Source: Macrocystis pyrifera (lineage: Eukaryota > Sar > Phaeophyceae > Laminariales > Laminariaceae). From it: DNA of 64,000 bases. The stretch is from contig JASSKH010000025.1 of assembly GCA_031763025.1 (NCBI GenBank), positions 372,001 to 436,000 on the forward strand, given 5' to 3'. Below, piece by piece: positions 59,701 to 64,000 of this stretch. The position numbers were made by a program, and so were the translations under genes. The notes beneath the pieces were generated by a model, which saw only the letters and a program-made list of their open reading frames with translations, had not been told where the DNA came from and made no database searches. The stretch's first letter is position 1; each line of letters begins with the position of its first letter.

Positions 59701-61232
59701 CTTACCTTGAACACTACGGGATACGATCAGTTCCCTCGTGCACCGTAGATGTTCTTTACCTCGCACAAATGATCTAACTCGACGACCAGCTGTGGGCGAC
59801 GGCCACAAAAAAACCCAAAAAAACGGTACCCTGGATGTCTAGCTCACGTAGTGAGCGGTATGTTTTACAGTGTCGTTGCCAACCGACGCCAACCCAACCC
59901 ATATATTACATATATGATAGGGGGGGGGAGGGGGCGATCATTCCATGTGACCTCTAATCTGAGTTACGAGTAGGAGACACAGGGAAAATAAGTGCGAAGA
60001 TAGCCCGTGGGAAGTATGTGCAAACACAAAACAAGCAATGGAACGAAGAAAGGACGGAACAAACGAATGAAAAATCAAGCAACTGAACAAATATAGCGGT
60101 GGATTCAAATTGTTATTCGGGTATCGTGCCTGGGCAGAAGCAGGACTCGCACGACGGCGGCGGCAGCGAAAACCAGTCGTGGCCGCAGATACGCGACTCT
60201 CGCTTCGTCATAACCAAGACTATTCGCTAGATATGCTTACACAGATGGCCGGGATCTCCCGCACAGTGTGGGTGATATTGTTTGCTGTTGTGGAAATATT
60301 GGACAGTACAGCACACATGGGCGAGGGAGAGGTCCCGGCCACCAGTGTACAGCAAGCGATGTGATAGTGAATCGGAATTACCCTGAATCCCTGCTATGTA
60401 CGGTGTACGGTGTAGGGGGGTCACTCTTGAATGCGTCTATTTCAGCCGCTCAAAGCCGTTTAGCTGATTGGATCCCCTTTTTGCCGGTCTTGGTAAGCTT
60501 TATATTTATAGTAGGATTCTGTTGTGTCGCGACATGCAACAACATATTATAATTGCGTACTACGCTGCGCCGATACAACGAACCAACGTCCTCTTTTTGC
60601 TGAAGCACAACAGGGCAACTTTCCCCGAGTGTGGACTAAACGCGATAGGTTCATTTGAGGCAGCCCCGTACCGTCGTAGCCCCAGGCATTTTCCAAGGTT
60701 TCTCAATGCCGATTATGGCCTAGGGGTCTTGGTTCCTTTTCGTCCTGAACTGCGCTGCACATATACTTATTCTACCTCCAAGAACAACACAACTGTCCTA
60801 ACAACGTTAATGCAGTCCGCAAGCCCTCAAGGGAATAAGAAGCAAGCAGGCCTACCATAGCACACTTTTGCTGACTCTGTAAAAGGTATATGGGGTCTAT
60901 TGTTACTGTTTTTTCCTTACCATAGCCTGGCAGCAATATATGAGGGCGATGGACACCACCGACACCGCGAAGAGGCCGCCGTCGTCCCAGGTGATCAGCC
61001 TAGCGTTCGGTATCGCGATGAAAGCAGGTATGCCCACCATGCAACCAGCTCGCTGCCAAGTTGTCATTCCGAGCACCTTGATCGCCCAGGGGAACACTGC
61101 GAAGAGCAGTGCTGCCACGACCAATCCGGCCACAAGAAAGGCCTTCCCAGGAAACGAGGGGGGCAAAGTTGGAGATAGCGGCAGACCAACGACAGATAGC
61201 ACAAGTATGAGTCCATTTTTGGCGTGAAGTCG
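56714..61232 (-). CDS. Major facilitator superfamily transporter, last two recognised exons
   Basis: Minus strand. Upstream exon about 61232-60922 (LVLSVVGLPLSPTLPPSFPG through WQRAGCMVGIPAFIAI to YCCQAM) ends at ATG|GTAAGG; downstream exon 57112-56714 starts after TACAAGCAG and reads VMLAFVVASTSLVESSLRGK, GLYNAVESFGCFLGP, FANAFAWSISPS and further helices, then a hydrophilic tail and stop. The junction is phase 0 and joins one helix. The order (paired helices, basic SLRGK loop, GLYNAVES helix, FAWSIS) fits the C-terminal half of plant and algal MFS carriers. Substrate cannot be told. The intron is 3809 bp and contains repeats. No N-terminal exons were found up to 64 kb, and the upstream exon lacks a clean acceptor (an in-frame TGA near 61233), so the gene may be truncated or shifted there. 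Confidence 0.72.
57459..57505 (+). repeat. Hairpin-bearing dispersed repeat, partial
   Basis: TATAGAGCTCCTCCGCAAAG, AGCTTCAGAGAATGTAAGCG, TAACCG. It lies in the transporter's intron. Confidence 0.45.
58790..59000 (+). repeat. Degenerate CGGTACC-type satellite, patch 3
   Basis: GGTAAGGTTCAGTACGGTCGC, TTCGGTACGAACTCGATTAT and GGTGCCCGACATTCCAGTAG follow the unit order of the 10.4-kb patch, same orientation. Inside the transporter's intron. Confidence 0.6.
59377..59937 (+). repeat. Long direct repeat, copy 2
   Basis: Partner of 55853-56425 (see shared blocks there). It lies inside the long intron of the transporter. Confidence 0.85.
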
Positions 61233-62751
61233 TCATCTGTGTTGCTTTTTTCAATCTTGGGGATAAAAACAATGTCGGTGGAAGTAGATGACTTTCACCA
61301 AGCAGAAGGGTACTCGGGGAAAAAATGCCAGGCCAACACTACCCCCCCCCCCCCCTCGACGGGTTGTTTTTGTTTATTTTCTTCGCCCGGGGCCTTTTTC
61401 CTGAAAAGGTATGTTGTGAACACTTAAAAAAAAACTCTGAACATCACCTTACCCGCCTTTCTTAAGCTCTTGTGCTTCTTGTAATACAACTACAGAAGCC
61501 CAGCTCTTCCCTGACATTCATGTTTTCAATCGATTGCACGTCGATTCTGATCATTTCCTTAAGGCTGGAAACAGATGAAAGCATACCGTCTGCAGCCGTG
61601 GGACAATACGAGTGCTATACGCTTATTGTGTGCGTTGGGTGATACCATGCAGCGGGAACCATTCCGCGGACAAGGTTGTTGCCGTTAAGCTATGCACTGG
61701 TGGAACATCAGCTGCGCATTCTGATACAAGTAGAGTTAGAGGGTTGTCGGATGTCAATGCTATCCAATGCGACGTCAAAGGTGACGGCAGAGCTGTCGCT
61801 GAAACCATTGCCACATCTCGACGAATCCACACCTTACATTCACCGCGGTCTTGCCTGATCTTACAGGGCCTTTCGAGCCAAGCGTGCAGTGCTGCTGCAC
61901 CCCCCGCAGAACTAACAAGTTCGCTGTGTGTAAGTTCGCTGTGTGTGCTTGTGCGTCACGTTGTGCTCGTCGGTAGGGATGCAGGGAAGAGTCCCCCCAC
62001 TGTGAATAAGTTTCAAACCGGCTCCCTGTATTCCACCTGCTAAAGCCTCTGGCTTGTTATATCTAGGAATCAGTGCATCAAACGTTTTACATAGTTTAGG
62101 GAGTTTTTGGGGAGGGGATGGTTGCTCAGGACCTCCCTCCGGCCGAATAGGCTGGATATGGAAAAACGAAAGGAGTGCTGAATCCGGGAATTGTTTTTAA
62201 AGGCGTCTCTGCTGAACAGGCTACGATATATATTCAGTGGTTATGTCCGAAAGAGACTGACGTTGTTTCGTCGTCAGGGACAGCAATATCGTCCATGTTT
62301 GATAAACTACTGCTGCTGTGGGACAGCTGTAAGTACAGTCGAGTGATTTGCGGTCATCTACTCTCACTCGCGTTTTCATACGATCGCACTGGTATAAGAG
62401 ATGTCACCGATGACTGGAAGTGCCGGAGGGTGGGGCATGACGCCAAATTTTTCATTGCAGCGTTTGGTCCACTAAGCAGAGCGGCTCTGAACCTCACTCG
62501 AAACGGACGTTTTTTTGTTTTTCGCTGGCGAAGCACACTAAACCAACTCGTACAGAGAAGTAAGTACGTCGGGGCATATCGCCAACACCAAAGGCCAGAA
62601 AGCTTGTGAGATTGCAACGCAACAGAGTAGTCACTCGGCCGAGCATCTTTGGCCGGCTGAAATAAACCCCCCTCGAAAACCGACCACCTTACTAGGTCGA
62701 CGACGACCGCAAACTCGACTGGGATCGATGTACCGGAGTCGCCCCTAAAAG

Positions 62752-62850
62752 TTCATCGAGGTTCCTCAGTCGCCGAACTGAATACACAACATGCTTCGGT
62801 AGGGGTACGCCTAAGTTGGCCGAGGCTTCCCGCCCCAAGGACTCAATATT
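62752..62850 (-). repeat. Hairpin-bearing dispersed repeat
   Basis: Minus strand: ATTGAGTCCTTGGGGCGGG, AAGCCTCGGCCAACTTAGGC, GTACCCCTACCGAAGCATG. Same block order as the other copies. Confidence 0.55.
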
Positions 62851-63289
62851 TCACGCAATACTTGGCACAACAAAAAACACCGCACACTTGAGGCCATTCT
62901 TTCATCGGAGATCGTTTTTTCCACATTATTGATGAAATATTCATATTTTTTCGAGCCCTTTTTTTTTGGTGTTACAGACGTTCCCAATTGATTTTCGTAA
63001 ACACGTGAATTTTAACTTTCCTGATATTCCATCCACTGAACGATTTCACGAACTGCGACAGACCGTTTTCGCATCTCGAGAAACACTTGAAAACGTCCCA
63101 AACTTTGTAATTCTGGAGAAAAAATGCTCTCCGACAAGAAAGGCCATCAGCCCGATGAGCAATCTCATGATGGTCTACTGTAGGTCTGAAAACGAAAACA
63201 ATCTGAAAAAAAACGATGTTTGTCATTCAGGAAACCCCGTTAGTCCCAGTGACAGTTGAGTCAAACTATGCTGCTTCCCCTGTCGTATT

Positions 63290-63350
63290 CAACGTACCCC
63301 CTTAAGGTGCTACGGTAGGGGCTCGTCTAAGCTGGCTGAGGTTCTTCACT
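63290..63350 (-). repeat. Hairpin-bearing dispersed repeat
   Basis: Minus strand: AATGAGTGAAGAACCTCAGC, CAGCTTAGACGAGCCCCTAC, CGTAGCACC. Confidence 0.55.
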
Positions 63351-64000
63351 CATTAGCACACGAAGAAGAACAAGGACAAGAAATAGGAACGTAGAATCGT
63401 GACCCAATGCAAGGAACAAAAATCGTTGGTACGACGATAGGAATACAAAATTTGTTGGATTTTCTCACAGTTAGCACGCACGAAGAGACCAGTCTATCGA
63501 AGCCTAGCCTACTCTGCGAGGACAGGATAATAAGCACAGCACAAATACAGTTCTTCCCACCCACCCTCCAGGCCTACGAGCAGTAGTATCTTTTTCTGTG
63601 CGATCATATAAACCCCAGGGATGGGCCCCGCGTTGAGAGAGCACTATCCGCGGGGATTATCCCGGGAGAAGCCCTCCTGCCTCCCTGCTCTGGAGCAGGA
63701 GGTATCATGCAATCCAACACTTACATTGAATGATCGTTGACAGCGAGGAATAATACAGTAGAATTAAATACCTACAGCACAGTACGTACCAGGTAGCTAG
63801 TATCGATCGATCGATTCGCGATAAATTTACTCTCACCTTTCCGATCTCGAGGGTGTCCCACCCCAGACCGCCAACATCAGGGGTGCTGAGCGCCCACAGT
63901 GGGTAAGCCTCCTCGAAACCAATATGAATCGCCTGCGATCAGATGTAATGGCCGGCAGCAGAAACACAAAAGACGTGCACCTGTAATTTCCTGGGGCTGC

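Larger units (their letters stand above)
61240..64000. other. No gene recognised
   Basis: Open frames up to 144 codons (62175-62609) are unassigned. A C-run (61344-61357), two minus-orientation copies of the hairpin-bearing repeat and a GC-rich inverted region (63640-63705: CCGCGGGGATTATCCCGGG and CCTGCTCTGGAGCAGG) are present. Confidence 0.4.

Noticed and set aside
55853..59937. LTR pair of an LTR retrotransposon
   Set aside because: The DNA between the repeats holds a minus-strand transporter exon and no gag, protease, integrase or reverse transcriptase.

Overview
This window is nuclear eukaryotic DNA: low gene density, spliced genes, long intergenic stretches full of decayed repeats, and no bacterial-style operons. 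The best fit is a stramenopile alga, most likely a filamentous brown alga of the Ectocarpus type. The reasons are a protein built of 27-residue ankyrin-like units (GHLEILQWAR...NGCPWD), scattered CAG/CTG runs, TTAGGG-like interstitial repeats and a decayed non-LTR retrotransposon. This assignment rests on family knowledge, not on a database match.

Layout. 1-4.75 kb: a long inverted repeat (arms about 0.93 kb, nearly identical where compared) made of a strand-skewed degenerate GGGCTG/GAGCTG array, then a C-rich array, with TTAGGG-like patches at 3.8 and 5.8 kb. 5-16 kb: mostly non-coding, with an 8-bp minisatellite (8.06-8.44 kb), two copies of a 105-111 bp MITE-like element (9.0 and 9.7 kb), a degenerate CGGTACC-type satellite (10.4-11.0 kb), and weak exon candidates. 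16.0-20.5 kb: a three-exon gene for a VWD/root-cap-like protein with a +1 frameshift in a G7 run; a tRNA-derived sequence lies antisense in its second intron. 20.5-39.9 kb: no confident gene; several local tandem duplications (28.1, 30.5, 33.3 kb), a tetranucleotide microsatellite and a second satellite patch. 39.9-42.1 kb: an intact two-exon ankyrin-repeat gene with an F-box-like start. 44.6-48.5 kb: a dead non-LTR retrotransposon (endonuclease and reverse transcriptase remnants), interrupted by a 241-bp tandem duplication. 48.5-56.7 kb: repeats and weak candidates. 56.7-61.2 kb, minus strand: the last two recognised exons of a major facilitator superfamily transporter, split by a 3.8-kb intron. 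61.2-64 kb: no gene recognised.

The three recognised genes (secreted or membrane VWD-like protein, ankyrin protein, transporter) show no shared pathway. A short hairpin-bearing repeat recurs in both orientations through the right third of the window. I did not find a convincing new multi-gene system. The most unusual items are the long inverted repeat, the hairpin repeat family, and the recurring satellite. Coordinates near 60.9-61.2 kb may be off by one base.
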